A DNA stretch of 64,000 nucleotides from Mycobacterium sp. 141 (GCF_000382405.1 NZ_KB908255.1:62001-126000), one strand, 5' to 3'. Shown: positions 22,875 through 32,377, counted from the stretch's first letter. The notes: generated from the sequence alone by a model not told the origin. Numbers and translations: made by a program.

Positions 22875-23498
22875 CAGCAATGTCGGATCGGCTGGCCCGG
22901 TGGCGTCGGGACGCAGGCTGGCCAGGACCGCGTTGATGTCGTCGCTGCTGGCCAGTTCGCCGAACTCGGTGCCCAACGCCAGATCGACTGTGGCATCCTG
23001 CCTTTCGTCCTGGAACAGCTCGGTGCACGGCGCCACCAGCCAGACCGCAGCAGCCGCCGTCCGGCCCGACTGGCCGAACCGGATCTGGCCCTGGCATTCC
23101 AGGCGGGTGTGGTTGTAGATCGGATCGTTGGCGGCGTCTGGCTGGGCGAAGCCCAGATCGCGTAGCTCTCCGGCAATCTCACCCGCCTGGCCGCCCTGGC
23201 CGCTGGCGTTGAGCACCCGGATCTTGGTGTCGGCGAGGGGCGCGGGGGCGATGTCGATCATTGCCGATCTGGCCACCTGCTCGCCCAGCTTGGGCGTTGC
23301 AGGATCGGTGGCCGGCGGTGGGGGATTGCACGCCGTGGCTTCGTGCACGTCGCCGGGCTGATTGAGCGCGATGATCCAGACGACCAGCGACACCACCGCC
23401 AGGATGGCGAACAGCACGATGGCGGGGAGGGTGTTACGCCGACGGAAGGGGCGGCCGTGTCGATCGAACGCGGTGCCGTCGGTGATTTGTGCAACCAC
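22848..23498 (-). CDS. cei: envelope integrity protein Cei
   Basis: 216 aa, GTG start. An N-terminal cytoplasmic stub (RHGRPFRRRN), one transmembrane helix (LPAIVLFAILAVVSLVVWII), then an extracytoplasmic LytR_C-like domain starting TKIRVLNASGQGGQAGEIAG. Cys residues (ACNPPPP, LECQG, APCTE, TGAC) may form disulfides. The M. tuberculosis orthologue Rv2700 (Cei) is needed for cell-envelope integrity and virulence. Convergent with suhB. Confidence 0.9.
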   Translation of the reverse strand: MVAQITDGTAFDRHGRPFRRRNTLPAIVLFAILAVVSLVVWIIALNQPGDVHEATACNPPPPATDPATPKLGEQVARSAMIDIAPAPLADTKIRVLNASGQGGQAGEIAGELRDLGFAQPDAANDPIYNHTRLECQGQIRFGQSGRTAAAAVWLVAPCTELFQDERQDATVDLALGTEFGELASSDDINAVLASLRPDATGPADPTLLSKIHTGAC

Positions 23499-23663
23499 CC
23501 CTGCACTCTAAAGCCAAGGTCGTCCTGCGCAGGGGCGGAGGCAAGGCTTTGGTGTGATGTAAATCACAGTGGAACATGTGGCAATAAGGGCACGAATCGT
23601 TTGGGTAAAGCGTTCGACGCTGGTACAAACCTCTGCTGCAAGGTTTAGGGAGGGGATGGGGCT

Positions 23664-23966
23664 ATGGCTACCGATTACGACGCACCGCGGCGTACCGAGA
23701 CCGACGAGGTTTCCGAGGACTCACTTGAGGAGCTGAAAGCCCGGCGTAACGAGGCGCAATCGGCCGTCGTCGATGTCGACGAATCAGAGTCCGCCGAATC
23801 GTTCGAACTGCCGGGTGCGGATCTGTCTGGCGAAGAGCTGTCCGTGCGTGTGATCCCGAAGCAGGCCGACGAGTTCACCTGTTCGAGCTGCTTCCTGGTG
23901 CACCACCGCAGCCGTCTCGCGAGCGAGAAGGACGGTGTGATGATCTGTACGGACTGCGCCGCCTGA
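23664..23966 (+). CDS. DUF4193 family protein
   Basis: 100 aa, ATG after a GGGAGGGG ribosome-binding site. The N-terminal half is acidic and disordered (SLEELKARRNEAQSAVVDVD); the C-terminal half carries a CSSCFLVHHRSRLA ... CTDCAA zinc-ribbon. Conserved across actinobacteria beside cei/dut (Rv2699c) and highly expressed in mycobacteria. Its function is unknown, with a possible role around RNA polymerase or ribosomes as for similar ribbons (speculative). Confidence 0.9.
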   Translation: MATDYDAPRRTETDEVSEDSLEELKARRNEAQSAVVDVDESESAESFELPGADLSGEELSVRVIPKQADEFTCSSCFLVHHRSRLASEKDGVMICTDCAA

Positions 23967-23975
23967 TCGGCGCGT

Positions 23976-24455
23976 TCAGTCCTGCAGAGCAGCCAGCACG
24001 CGGTCTGGATGACGGGTACTGATCAGCCAGTACGGGGTGGGGTCGTCCGGGTCGTCGAGTACCACCAGCACCATCGGGCCGACCCATACGCGGTGCACGA
24101 CGAAGGCCGCCGGGTCCAGTTGGCGGCCCAACGCGGCTGATTTGGCCGAGCGCGGCACTTCGGCCGTCCTGGCTATGACATTCGTCGGCAGGTGTGCGCC
24201 ACCGATCCACAGTTCTGTGGCGCCGCCCGGCCGGCCCATCACGCGCAGTTCGACCTTGCTGAACCAGCTGAGTACCGCGCCTGCCACGCCGAAGAGCACC
24301 ACGAACGACACCCAGTTGGGAAGTGCGGAAACCGCCTGGTTGACCTCAAGGGCGACGAGCACTACCAGCACTGCTGCCGGCAGAGTCCACCACCACGGCA
24401 CCCACAACCGTTCGTGGTAGCGCACGGTTTGGGTGGTTGCGCGCGTGTCTGACAC
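23976..24455 (-). CDS. DUF3093 membrane protein
   Basis: About 159 aa from GTG ([20 protein letters not shown]); an ATG 11 codons upstream would overlap dut. Two N-terminal transmembrane helices ([38 protein letters not shown]) are followed by a soluble beta-rich domain with [20 protein letters not shown] and [19 protein letters not shown]3093 is an actinobacterial family of unknown function, divergent from dut with 25 bp between starts (Rv2698 position). Confidence 0.85.
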   Translation of the reverse strand: MSDTRATTQTVRYHERLWVPWWWTLPAAVLVVLVALEVNQAVSALPNWVSFVVLFGVAGAVLSWFSKVELRVMGRPGGATELWIGGAHLPTNVIARTAEVPRSAKSAALGRQLDPAAFVVHRVWVGPMVLVVLDDPDDPTPYWLISTRHPDRVLAALQD

Positions 24456-24466
24456 GCGGCTCAGAG

Positions 24467-24472
24467 TAATCT
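24467..24472 (+). promoter_or_regulatory. dut -10, leaderless type
   Basis: TAATCT followed by 8 nt and then the GTG of dut. A transcript starting at or next to the G of GTG would be leaderless, common in mycobacteria. No Shine-Dalgarno is visible in the gap. Confidence 0.4.
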
Positions 24473-24480
24473 GTGACGTC

Positions 24481-24945
24481 GTGTCCAACTCTCTGGCGGT
24501 GGTCCGCTTGGACCGCGATCTCCCGATGCCCGCCCGGGCGCACGACGGTGACGCGGGCGTCGATCTCTACAGCGCACAGGATGTCCAACTGGCTCCCGGG
24601 CAGCGGGCACTGGTGCCCACCGGTGTTGCCGTCGCCATCCCGCACGGCATGGTGGGGTTGGTTCATCCCCGTTCGGGTTTGGCTGCGCGCGTGGGACTTT
24701 CGATCGTGAACACTCCGGGCACCATCGATGCCGGCTACCGCGGTGAGATCAAGGTTTCGCTGATCAACCTCGACCCTGACACGCCTATCGTGGTCAATCG
24801 CGGCGACCGGATTGCTCAGCTGCTGGTGCAGCGGGTAGAACTTCCCGAACTGGTCGAGGTCACCTCGTTCGACGAGGCTGGCCTGGCTGACACTTCCCGT
24901 GGCGCGGGTGGCCACGGTTCCTCCGGCGGACATGCGAGCTTGTGA
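24481..24945 (+). CDS. dut: dUTP diphosphatase
   Basis: 154 aa from GTG. All five Dut motifs are present: [58 protein letters not shown] and the C-terminal [17 protein letters not shown]-loop arm. A trimeric enzyme hydrolysing dUTP to dUMP, keeping uracil out of DNA. First gene of a pair with the DUF3710 gene, whose start overlaps the dut stop. Confidence 0.97.
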   Translation: MSNSLAVVRLDRDLPMPARAHDGDAGVDLYSAQDVQLAPGQRALVPTGVAVAIPHGMVGLVHPRSGLAARVGLSIVNTPGTIDAGYRGEIKVSLINLDPDTPIVVNRGDRIAQLLVQRVELPELVEVTSFDEAGLADTSRGAGGHGSSGGHASL

Positions 24946-25691
24946 TGGCATTCGGAAAACGTGACAAACACCAGACTGAGGGCGATGCGGCGCTGGATTC
25001 GGCTGCCGATGCGGTGATCGAGGCCGACGGCGACGACGACTTCGTGGGTCCATTCGACGTCGAGGACTTCGATGACGCCTCGGTGGCGGCCCAGGGCCGT
25101 CTCGATCTGGGGTCGGTGCTCATCCCGATGCCCGACGGTGGCCAGGTCCAGGTCGAACTCAACGAGGCCGGGGCGCCGAGCGCAGTGTGGGTGGTGACAC
25201 CCAACGGCAGGTTCACCATTGCGGCGTACGCGGCTCCCAAGAGTCCCGGGCTGTGGCGCGAAGTGGCCACCGAACTGACCGACTCGTTGCGCAAGGACGC
25301 CGCATCGGTCGCCGTCGAGGACGGGCCGTGGGGTCGCGAGGTGGTCGGCGTGGGCAACGGCGGTGTAGTGCGCTTCATCGGCATCGACGGCTACCGGTGG
25401 ATGGTGCGGTGCGTGGTCAACGGCGCTCCGGACACCATCGGCGCACTCGCCGAGGAGGCCCGGACGTCATTGGCGGACACCGTGATTCGCCGCGGCGAGA
25501 CACCGCTGCCGGTGCGCACCCCTCTTGCGGTCGAATTGCCCGAGCCGATGGCGGCCCAACTGCGAGCCGCTGCTCAGGCTGCGGCTGGACAGCAGGAGCT
25601 TCCGCCGCAGGAACAGGTGCCGGAGCCGGTGGCGCGGCGCAGCGCTCAAGGATCGGCCATGCAGCAGTTCCGCACCATCACGGGCGGGTAG
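24945..25691 (+). CDS. DUF3710 family protein
   Basis: 248 aa, ATG overlapping the dut TGA (a GTG three bases earlier is also possible). Acidic N-terminus (VIEADGDDDFVGPFDVEDFD), then the DUF3710 core with GLWREVATELTDSLRKDAAS, WGREVVGVGNGGVVRFIGID and WMVRCVVNG. The C-terminal 50 residues are Ala/Gln/Pro-rich. Soluble actinobacterial protein of unknown role, co-transcribed with dut (Rv2696c position). Confidence 0.9.
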   Translation: MAFGKRDKHQTEGDAALDSAADAVIEADGDDDFVGPFDVEDFDDASVAAQGRLDLGSVLIPMPDGGQVQVELNEAGAPSAVWVVTPNGRFTIAAYAAPKSPGLWREVATELTDSLRKDAASVAVEDGPWGREVVGVGNGGVVRFIGIDGYRWMVRCVVNGAPDTIGALAEEARTSLADTVIRRGETPLPVRTPLAVELPEPMAAQLRAAAQAAAGQQELPPQEQVPEPVARRSAQGSAMQQFRTITGG

Positions 25692-25783
25692 GTCTGGGTG
25701 GGAATTGTCACAGCCGGGTAGGTCTGGGTGGGAATTGTCACAGCCGGGTAGGTCTGGGCGAACTGTCGCAGCCGGATAGGTCG
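25686..25783. repeat. 30-bp tandem repeat array
   Basis: Two perfect 30-bp units (25686-25715, 25716-25745), a degenerate 28-bp third (25746-25773) and the beginning of a fourth. The DUF3710 stop codon falls in the first unit. The array fills the space between two convergent genes. Confidence 0.85.
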
Positions 25784-25788
25784 CCTCC

Positions 25789-26487
25789 TCACGCCTCTTG
25801 CAGGGCGGCCAAGCATGCCGCACCCAGGATGCCCGTATCGGCACCGATCGCTTCCAGGGTGACCGTGCGCAGCGCCGCCCGCGGCGCCGCCGAAATCCAC
25901 TCGAATCCCACCTCCGCCGGGTGCACGGGATCGTCGGTGGCGACCACCACGCCTAGCGGCGCGGTCAGGCGCTCCAGGTCGGAGCATGTGGGTGCAGGGT
26001 GGCCCGCGGCCTCGTCCATCGCATCGGGCAGCGTCGGCCACTGTCCGACCCAGGACCGAGTCAGCTCGTCGGCCAGCCAGGGCGGGCTGGACGCACGCAT
26101 CCGAGCCACCGTGGCGGCAAGTCCGTCCCGGCGCAGCAGTTGAGCTGACTGGCGCGCCAGTAGTGCGGCAGGGGCGTTGTCGGGGGATCCTGTCCAGGGC
26201 GGCAGTGCGGCCAGCACGGCCACGGTGCGGGCGGGATTGGCCAGTGCCCACGAGGCGGCCACCACTGCGCCGATCGATACCCCGCCGACGGCGATCGGAC
26301 CGGGCCGGGCGGCGTCGTCGAGCGCGTCGCGATAGCCGTCCACGAGCCGGTCGGGTTGCGGAACTGGTGTCGACACCACGGCGCCGACCTCGTGCAACGC
26401 GGCGGAAAACGCCCGGTAGACATAGTCGTCATCGGACCCGGTTCCGGGTAGCAGAACCGTGGTGACACCTCGCAGAATGACGCTCAT
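25789..26487 (-). CDS. alpha/beta-hydrolase fold protein
   Basis: 232 aa from MSVILRGVTTVLLPGTG. The nucleophile elbow is GGVSIGAVVAASWAL (Gly-Val-Ser-Ile-Gly), the oxyanion stretch VLLPGTGSDD, and late Asp/His candidates lie in VVATDDPVHPAE. No substrate can be proposed. Convergent with dut-DUF3710, divergent from the OB-fold gene; Rv2695 occupies this position in M. tuberculosis. Confidence 0.8.
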   Translation of the reverse strand: MSVILRGVTTVLLPGTGSDDDYVYRAFSAALHEVGAVVSTPVPQPDRLVDGYRDALDDAARPGPIAVGGVSIGAVVAASWALANPARTVAVLAALPPWTGSPDNAPAALLARQSAQLLRRDGLAATVARMRASSPPWLADELTRSWVGQWPTLPDAMDEAAGHPAPTCSDLERLTAPLGVVVATDDPVHPAEVGFEWISAAPRAALRTVTLEAIGADTGILGAACLAALQEA

Positions 26488-26621
26488 CACATGATCCTGC
26501 CTGGCGTTTCGGAGAACCGGCGCGCCGCCCCGCGCCTCGCGTGGCATTCGCGCAATAAGAGGTCTACGGTGGCGTTGGTTGGGTGGATTCACAGAGGATT
26601 CACGAAAGGTCAGGAGAGGCC

Positions 26622-26993
26622 ATGGCTACGGCCGAAGGGTATCTGCGCCGGCTCACACGACGCCTGACGGAGGACCCAGAGCAACTCGACGTTCAAGAGC
26701 TCAGTGAGGAAGCGGTCAATACCGGCGCGATGAAGGCAATCGACTACCACCGCGGGCAGGAGGTGACCATGGTCGGGACTCTCCGCACTGTCGAATGTAA
26801 CGGCAAGGGTTGTCCCGGTGGCGTGAGAGCCGAGTTGTTCGACGGCTCGGACACGGTGACGCTGGTTTGGCTGGGTCAGCGCCGCATTCCCGGTATCGAA
26901 CCAGGCCGGACCCTGCGGGTGCAGGGCCGCGTCGGCCAGCTGGAGAACGGCACCAAGGCGATCTACAACCCGCGCTACGAAATTCAGAAGTGA
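26622..26993 (+). CDS. OB-fold nucleic-acid-binding-type protein
   Basis: 123 aa from MATAEGYLRRLTRRLTE after CAGGAGAGG. Residues about 45-120 form an OB fold: QEVTMVGTLRTVECNGKGCP, RAELFDGSDTVTLVWLGQRR, GIEPGRTLRVQGRVGQLEN, as in RecG-wedge or DNA-binding OB folds. Single-strand binding is possible but unproven. Its TGA overlaps the GTG of the DUF3159 gene, so the two are coupled. Confidence 0.85.
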   Translation: MATAEGYLRRLTRRLTEDPEQLDVQELSEEAVNTGAMKAIDYHRGQEVTMVGTLRTVECNGKGCPGGVRAELFDGSDTVTLVWLGQRRIPGIEPGRTLRVQGRVGQLENGTKAIYNPRYEIQK

Positions 26994-27670
26994 GCTTGAG
27001 CGACGACAGCGCTTCCGCACCATCCACGAGTGAGCCTGAGCTGACGGTTGCCCGGGGCCGCGCAGTTCTGGACCAGATGGGCGGAATCAGCGGCCTGATC
27101 TACTCGTCGCTGCCGGTGGTGGTGTTCGTCCCGGTCTCCACGTTGTTCGGCCTGATGCCCGCGATCGCCGCGGCGCTCGTCGTGGCCACCCTGATTCTCA
27201 TCTGGCGACTGATCCGGCGTGACTCGGTTCAACCAGCGGTCTCCGGATTCTTCGGCGTTGGCATCAGTGCGCTGATCGCCTATGTGGTGGGCGAGGCGAA
27301 AGGCTTTTTCCTGCTTGGCATCTGGACGTCGTTGCTCTGGGCCGTCGTGTTCGGCGTATCAGTGCTCATCCGGCGGCCGATGGTCGGTTACATCTGGGGC
27401 TGGGTCAATACCCACGACCGCGCCTGGCGTGAGGTACGTAAGGCCGTCATGGCCTTCGACATCGCCACCGTCATCTGGGTGCTGGTGTTTGCGTCGCGGT
27501 TCCTGGTGCAGCAGCACCTGTATCAGGCCGACCAGACGGGCTGGCTGGGTATCGCCCGAATCGCCATGGGCTGGCCGCTGACGGCTGTCGCTGCGCTTGT
27601 GACCTATCTGGCCATCCGCGTCGCGCGCAATGCTCTCCATGCGTACCAGGGCGCCGAACGCGTCAACTGA
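26990..27670 (+). CDS. DUF3159 integral membrane protein
   Basis: 226 aa, GTG overlapping the upstream TGA. Five or six transmembrane helices (SLPVVVFVPVSTLFGLMPAI, LVVATLILIWRLIRR, SLLWAVVFGVSVLIRRP, VIWVLVFASRFLVQQHLY, WPLTAVAALVTYLAIRV). The motif WGWVNTHDRAWREVRKA is characteristic of the family. Actinobacterial, function unknown, always next to the OB-fold gene and the Trk genes. Confidence 0.9.
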   Translation: MSLSDDSASAPSTSEPELTVARGRAVLDQMGGISGLIYSSLPVVVFVPVSTLFGLMPAIAAALVVATLILIWRLIRRDSVQPAVSGFFGVGISALIAYVVGEAKGFFLLGIWTSLLWAVVFGVSVLIRRPMVGYIWGWVNTHDRAWREVRKAVMAFDIATVIWVLVFASRFLVQQHLYQADQTGWLGIARIAMGWPLTAVAALVTYLAIRVARNALHAYQGAERVN

Positions 27671-27682
27671 GCGGTTTGCCGC

Positions 27683-28351
27683 CTAGCGGACGGTCGGATC
27701 CAGTAGCAGTGCCCGCAGCTCATCCTCGACCTCGCTGACGGTCACGAATAACAGCTCGTCGCCGCCCTCCAGAGGTTCGTCGGATTGGGGCACGATCACT
27801 CGTGGGCCACGCAGAATGGTGACCAGCGAGGCGTCGCGCGGGAGGTTGAGCCGCTTCACGGGCTTTCCGCCCCATGGGGTATCGGCGGGCAGCGTGATCT
27901 CCACCAAGTTGGCGTGGCCCTTGCGGAATTCCATGAGCCGCACCAGATCGCCGACGGCGACCGCTTCTTCGACCAGTGAGGCCAGCATCCGCGGAGTCGA
28001 CACCGCAACGTCGACGCCCCAGTTCTCGTCGAACAGCCATTCGTTGCGGGGGTCGTTGACCCGGGCCACCACGCGCGGTACCGCGAACTCGGTCTTGGCC
28101 AGCAGGCTGACCACCACATTGACCTTGTCGTCGCCGGTGGCCGCGATCATCACGTCGAACTGTTCCAGCTGCACCGACTCCAGCAGAGTGATCTCACAGG
28201 CATCACCCACACACCAGTTTGCCGCCGGAATGGCGTCGACGTCGATGTGGTCGAGGTTGCGCTCCAGCAACGTCACCTCATGGTTGTTCTCCAGCAGTTC
28301 GCGGGCGATGGAGCGGCCGACGGCACCGGCACCGGCGATGGCGACCTTCAT
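27683..28351 (-). CDS. ceoC: potassium uptake regulatory protein TrkA-type, CeoC
   Basis: 222 aa. The N-terminal RCK/TrkA-N Rossmann domain has MKVAIAGAGAVGRSIARELL (GxGxxG) and the acidic LLERNLDHIDVD end; the C-terminal TrkA-C domain covers about residues 140-222. It binds NAD(H) or nucleotides on the cytoplasmic face of a K+ channel or transporter. Paired with ceoB upstream on the same strand, as in other mycobacteria. Confidence 0.93.
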   Translation of the reverse strand: MKVAIAGAGAVGRSIARELLENNHEVTLLERNLDHIDVDAIPAANWCVGDACEITLLESVQLEQFDVMIAATGDDKVNVVVSLLAKTEFAVPRVVARVNDPRNEWLFDENWGVDVAVSTPRMLASLVEEAVAVGDLVRLMEFRKGHANLVEITLPADTPWGGKPVKRLNLPRDASLVTILRGPRVIVPQSDEPLEGGDELLFVTVSEVEDELRALLLDPTVR

Positions 28352-28385
28352 TGGCGCCCCTCCTTACGATTGTGGGTGGCTCGTT

Positions 28386-29060
28386 TCATTCCGAGTCCGC
28401 GTCCGCACTGGGTGGCAGCGCCGCGATGGCCAACGCTTCTGCGATGCGGCCGGACACTGCGGCGAGATACACCTGATCGCCGGCCTGGATGACAGTTTTC
28501 GCGTCAGGCAGGTAGCCGGTGCCGAACCGCAGAATAAACGCCACCCGGCCGCCCGTTGCGGTCTCCAGTGCGGTGACCTTCTGCCCCGCCCAGCCCTCGT
28601 GCAGTGCCAGTTCGGCGACTCCGACGCTGCCGGAGGGATCGCGCCACTTGGTGGTCTCGGTCTCGCGCGTGACCAGATCGAGCAGGCGGTCGGTGGTCCA
28701 CGGCACGGTGGCCACGGTCGGGATTCCGAGCCGCTCGTAGACCGCGGCGCGCTTGGCGTCGTAGATACGGGCGACGACGCGTTCGACGCCGAAGGTCTCG
28801 CGGGCCAGTCGGGCCGCGATGATGTTGGAGTTGTCGCCGGAAGACACCGCCGCGAAGGCACCGGCCGTCTCTATCCCGGCCCGCAACAGCACATCGCGGT
28901 CGAAGCCCATACCGAGCACCTGCTCGCCGGGGAACTCCGGAGACAACCGTTGGAATGCGGTGCTGTCTTGGTCGATGACGGCGACTTCGTGCCCGATCCT
29001 GGCCAGGCTGTCCGCGAGAGATGAACCTACCCGGCCGCATCCCATGACCACTACACGCAC
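28386..29060 (-). CDS. ceoB: potassium uptake regulatory protein TrkA-type, CeoB
   Basis: 224 aa from GTG (MRVVVMGCGRVGSSLADSL). Rossmann motif GCGRVG, acidic loop VIDQDS, then SSGDNSNIIAARLARETFG, and a C-terminal TrkA-C domain (ALHEGWAGQKVTALETAT). In mycobacteria CeoB and CeoC together regulate K+ uptake, so they act as a pair. Divergent from the APC permease. Confidence 0.94.
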   Translation of the reverse strand: MRVVVMGCGRVGSSLADSLARIGHEVAVIDQDSTAFQRLSPEFPGEQVLGMGFDRDVLLRAGIETAGAFAAVSSGDNSNIIAARLARETFGVERVVARIYDAKRAAVYERLGIPTVATVPWTTDRLLDLVTRETETTKWRDPSGSVGVAELALHEGWAGQKVTALETATGGRVAFILRFGTGYLPDAKTVIQAGDQVYLAAVSGRIAEALAIAALPPSADADSE

Positions 29061-29156
29061 GCGACGGTCCTCTCGTTGGCTGAAAAGCAAGCTGTAACTA
29101 AACCCGTGCAGTGGGAACGCTACCGCTCTCGGGTCGTGGGCCTACCCTTGGCACTC

Positions 29157-31157
29157 GTGTCCAAGGTTTCGACCGCAGCGCGTCGGCTCGTTCTCGGGCG
29201 GCCGTTCCGCAGCGACAAGCTCTCCCACACCCTGTTGCCTAAGCGGATCGCGCTGCCGGTGTTCGCATCTGACGCGTTGTCATCGGTGGCCTACGCACCC
29301 GAGGAAGTATTTCTGGTGCTGTCGGTGGCCGGGCTCGGCGCGTATTCACTGACGCCGTGGATCGGCCTGGCCGTGGGCGGCGTCATGCTCATCGTGATCG
29401 CCAGTTACCGCCAGAACGTGCACGCCTACCCGTCCGGTGGTGGTGACTACGAGGTGGTCACCACCAACCTGGGTCACACCGCGGGACTGACGGTCGCCAG
29501 TGCGCTCATGGTCGATTACGTGCTGACGGTGGCCGTGTCGATGTCGTCGGCGATGTCGAACATCGGCTCGGCGGTACCGTTTGTCGCACAGCACAAGGTG
29601 ATCATCGCCGTCATCGCGATCCTCCTGCTGGCATCGATGAATCTGCGCGGTATCCGGGAATCGGGGATCGCGTTTGCCATCCCGACCTACGCATTCATGA
29701 TCGGCATGTACATCATGTTGGGCTGGGGGCTGTTTCAGATCTATGTACTGGACCACCCCCTGCGAGCCGAATCGGCCGGCTTCGAGATGAATCCAGAGCA
29801 CGGTGAAGTACTCGGGTTCGCGCTCATTTTTCTGGTGGCGCGGGCGTTCTCGTCGGGTTCGGCGGCGCTGACCGGTGTCGAAGCCATCAGCAACGGTGTA
29901 CCTGCGTTCCGGAAACCCAAGTCGCGCAACGCGGCCACCACGCTGCTGCTCCTCGGTGTCATCTCGGTGAGCCTGCTCATGGGCATTATCGTGCTGGCCA
30001 AGGCTACCGGGGTGAAGATCGCCGAACGTCCCGCAGAGCAGCTGATCGGCGCGCCCACCAACTATCATCAGAAGACTCTCGTCGCGCAGTTGGCCGAAGC
30101 GGTCTTCCACAACTTCCCGATCGGCCTGTATCTGATTGCAGGTGTGACCGCGCTGATCCTGATGCTCGCGGCCAACACCGCATTCAACGGTTTCCCGGTG
30201 CTCGGCTCGATCCTGGCCCAGGATTCCTTCCTACCCCGCCAGCTGCACACCCGCGGTGACCGGCTTGCCTTTTCGAACGGCATCCTGTTCCTGGCCTTCG
30301 CCGCGATAGCGTTCGTGGTGGCGTTCCGGGCCGAGGTGACCGCGCTGATCCAGCTTTACATCGTCGGTGTATTCGTGTCGTTCACGTTCAGCCAGATCGG
30401 CATGGTGCGGCACTGGACCCGGTTGTTGCGCACCGAGACCGATCGACCGACGCGCCTGCACATGATGCGCTCGCGAGTGATCAACGCAATCGGACTCACC
30501 GCTACCGGCACGGTGTTGGTGATCGTCGTGCTGACCAAATTCCTGGCCGGTGCGTGGATCGCGATCCTGGCCATGAGCGCGCTGTTCGTGGTCATGAAAC
30601 TGATCCACAAGCACTACGACACGGTGGCCCGTGAACTCGAGGTGCAAGACGCGGCCGAGGCAGGCGACATCGTGCTGCCGAGCCGCAACCACACCGTGGT
30701 CCTGGTGTCCAAACTGCATCTGCCGACCAAGCGGGCGCTGGCCTATGCGAGGGCCACCCGTCCTGACGTGCTCGAAGCGATCACCGTCAGCGTCGACGAC
30801 GCCGAGACGCGTGCACTGGTCCACCAATGGGAGGACAGCGATATCAGCGTGCCGCTCAAGGTCATCGCGTCGCCATACCGTGAGATCACCCGGCCTGTAC
30901 TGGACTACGTCAGGCGGGTCACCAACGAGTCGCCGCGCACGGTCGTCACGGTGTTCATACCCGAGTACGTCGTCGGCCACTGGTGGGAGCAGGTGCTGCA
31001 CAACCAGAGTGCGCTGCGGCTCAAGGGTCGGCTGCTGTTCATGCCGAACGTGATGGTGACATCGGTTCCCTGGCAACTCAATTCATCCGAACGGGTGAAG
31101 ATCACGCTGACTCCGGGTAGTGCTCCCGGCGATGCCCGCAGAGGATTCCTGGAGTGA
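29157..31157 (+). CDS. APC-superfamily permease, KUP/YdaO-like potassium or amino-acid transporter
   Basis: 666 aa from GTG (MSKVSTAARRLVLGRPF). An N-terminal ASDALSSVAYAPEEVFLVLS block, about 12 transmembrane helices and a C-terminal cytosolic domain of about 180 aa (HTVVLVSKLHLPTKRALAYA). The signature SYRQNVHAYPSGGGDYEVV is that of KimA/YdaO-type carriers, which import K+ in Bacillus. With ceoB/ceoC next door, a K+ role is plausible (inference). The last four bases overlap the methyltransferase start. Confidence 0.88.
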   Translation: MSKVSTAARRLVLGRPFRSDKLSHTLLPKRIALPVFASDALSSVAYAPEEVFLVLSVAGLGAYSLTPWIGLAVGGVMLIVIASYRQNVHAYPSGGGDYEVVTTNLGHTAGLTVASALMVDYVLTVAVSMSSAMSNIGSAVPFVAQHKVIIAVIAILLLASMNLRGIRESGIAFAIPTYAFMIGMYIMLGWGLFQIYVLDHPLRAESAGFEMNPEHGEVLGFALIFLVARAFSSGSAALTGVEAISNGVPAFRKPKSRNAATTLLLLGVISVSLLMGIIVLAKATGVKIAERPAEQLIGAPTNYHQKTLVAQLAEAVFHNFPIGLYLIAGVTALILMLAANTAFNGFPVLGSILAQDSFLPRQLHTRGDRLAFSNGILFLAFAAIAFVVAFRAEVTALIQLYIVGVFVSFTFSQIGMVRHWTRLLRTETDRPTRLHMMRSRVINAIGLTATGTVLVIVVLTKFLAGAWIAILAMSALFVVMKLIHKHYDTVARELEVQDAAEAGDIVLPSRNHTVVLVSKLHLPTKRALAYARATRPDVLEAITVSVDDAETRALVHQWEDSDISVPLKVIASPYREITRPVLDYVRRVTNESPRTVVTVFIPEYVVGHWWEQVLHNQSALRLKGRLLFMPNVMVTSVPWQLNSSERVKITLTPGSAPGDARRGFLE

Positions 31158-32377
31158 CTGAGCTGATCCTGACCACGGGTGCGGCGGCCAACGGCGGCAG
31201 CTGCGTGGCGCGTCACGAGGGCCGGGTGGTTTTCGTACGTTACGCGCTGCCGGGTGAGACGGTGCGGGCGCGGGTTACCGATGAGCGTGGATCCTATTGG
31301 CACGCTGAGGCTTCCGAGGTCATCGAAGCCTCACCCGACCGGGTCGACTCGTTGTGTCCGATTGCCGGTGTCGGCGGTGCGGGCTGTTGTGATCTGGCAT
31401 TCGTCGAACCTGAGGCGGCGAAGCGGCTCAAGGGCGCCGTGGTGGCCAATCAGCTGGCGCGACTGGGCGGATACGATTGGCCCGACGATGCCTCGGCCAG
31501 TGCCGAACCCGTCGGAGTGGTCGGCGCGACCGGGTGGCGTACCAGGGTGCGGCTGGACACTGCGGCCGACGGCACCGCCGGATTCCACCGTTACCACAGC
31601 ACTGAGCTGGTCGCCGATCTGAACTGTGCCCAGTTGCCGGCCGGGCTGCTCGACGGTTTGGCCGGATCGCATTGGCCCACGGGATCACAACTGCACGTGG
31701 CACTTGATTCGGACGACGTCCGCCATGTGGTCGTCTCGCGCGCCTCCGCGGAGCAGCCCAAGGTCGCCAAGGCCAAGGATGGACGCAAGCACACGACCCG
31801 GGTGATCGAAGGCAATTACGACGCCACGCAGCGCGTCGGGGGCCGGGTGTGGCGGGTGCCGGTGACGGCGTTCTGGCAAGCCCATCGTGACGCCTCGGCG
31901 CTCTATAGCGAGTTGGTCGCCGGTTGGGCGCAGCTGCAACCCGGTATGACGGCGTGGGATCTGTACGGCGGCGCAGGGGTTTTCGCTGCCGCTCTGGCCG
32001 AGCAGGTCGGCGAGGGCGGACACGTCGTCACCGTGGACACGTCGCGCGGTTCGTCGCGATCGGCCCGGGCCGCTCTGGCCGACCTGCCCTGGGTGTCGGT
32101 GGTTACCGACTCGGTGCGGCGCGCGTTGTCGACACAGCGAGCCCGTGCCGACGTGGCAGTGCTCGACCCGCCGCGTACCGGCGCAGGCCGCGAGGTGATC
32201 GATCAGGTGGTGGCCGCGGAGGTGCCGCGTGTCATCCATATCGGCTGTGAAGCAGCGTCATTCGCACGCGATGTGGGTCTGTACCGCAAGCATGGCTATG
32301 CGGTGGAGGAGTTGCGGGTGTTCGACTCGTTCCCGCTCACTCACCATGTCGAGTGCGTTGCCATCCTGACCCGCTGA
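31154..32377 (+). CDS. TRAM-domain class I SAM-dependent RNA methyltransferase (TrmA/RlmD family)
   Basis: 407 aa, GTGA overlap with the permease. An N-terminal TRAM domain (FVRYALPGETVRARVTDERG), Cys-containing segment DSLCPIAGVGGAGCCDL, then the SAM fold AWDLYGGAGVFAAALAEQVG and the catalytic VLDPPRTGAG and HIGCEAASFARD motifs. It methylates uridine C5 in rRNA or tRNA; which site is unknown. The [4Fe-4S] Cys pattern is incomplete. Confidence 0.9.
   Translation: MTELILTTGAAANGGSCVARHEGRVVFVRYALPGETVRARVTDERGSYWHAEASEVIEASPDRVDSLCPIAGVGGAGCCDLAFVEPEAAKRLKGAVVANQLARLGGYDWPDDASASAEPVGVVGATGWRTRVRLDTAADGTAGFHRYHSTELVADLNCAQLPAGLLDGLAGSHWPTGSQLHVALDSDDVRHVVVSRASAEQPKVAKAKDGRKHTTRVIEGNYDATQRVGGRVWRVPVTAFWQAHRDASALYSELVAGWAQLQPGMTAWDLYGGAGVFAAALAEQVGEGGHVVTVDTSRGSSRSARAALADLPWVSVVTDSVRRALSTQRARADVAVLDPPRTGAGREVIDQVVAAEVPRVIHIGCEAASFARDVGLYRKHGYAVEELRVFDSFPLTHHVECVAILTR

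Noticed and set aside
25686..25783. Repeats as a CRISPR array
   Set aside because: Units are directly adjacent without spacers and there are no cas genes.
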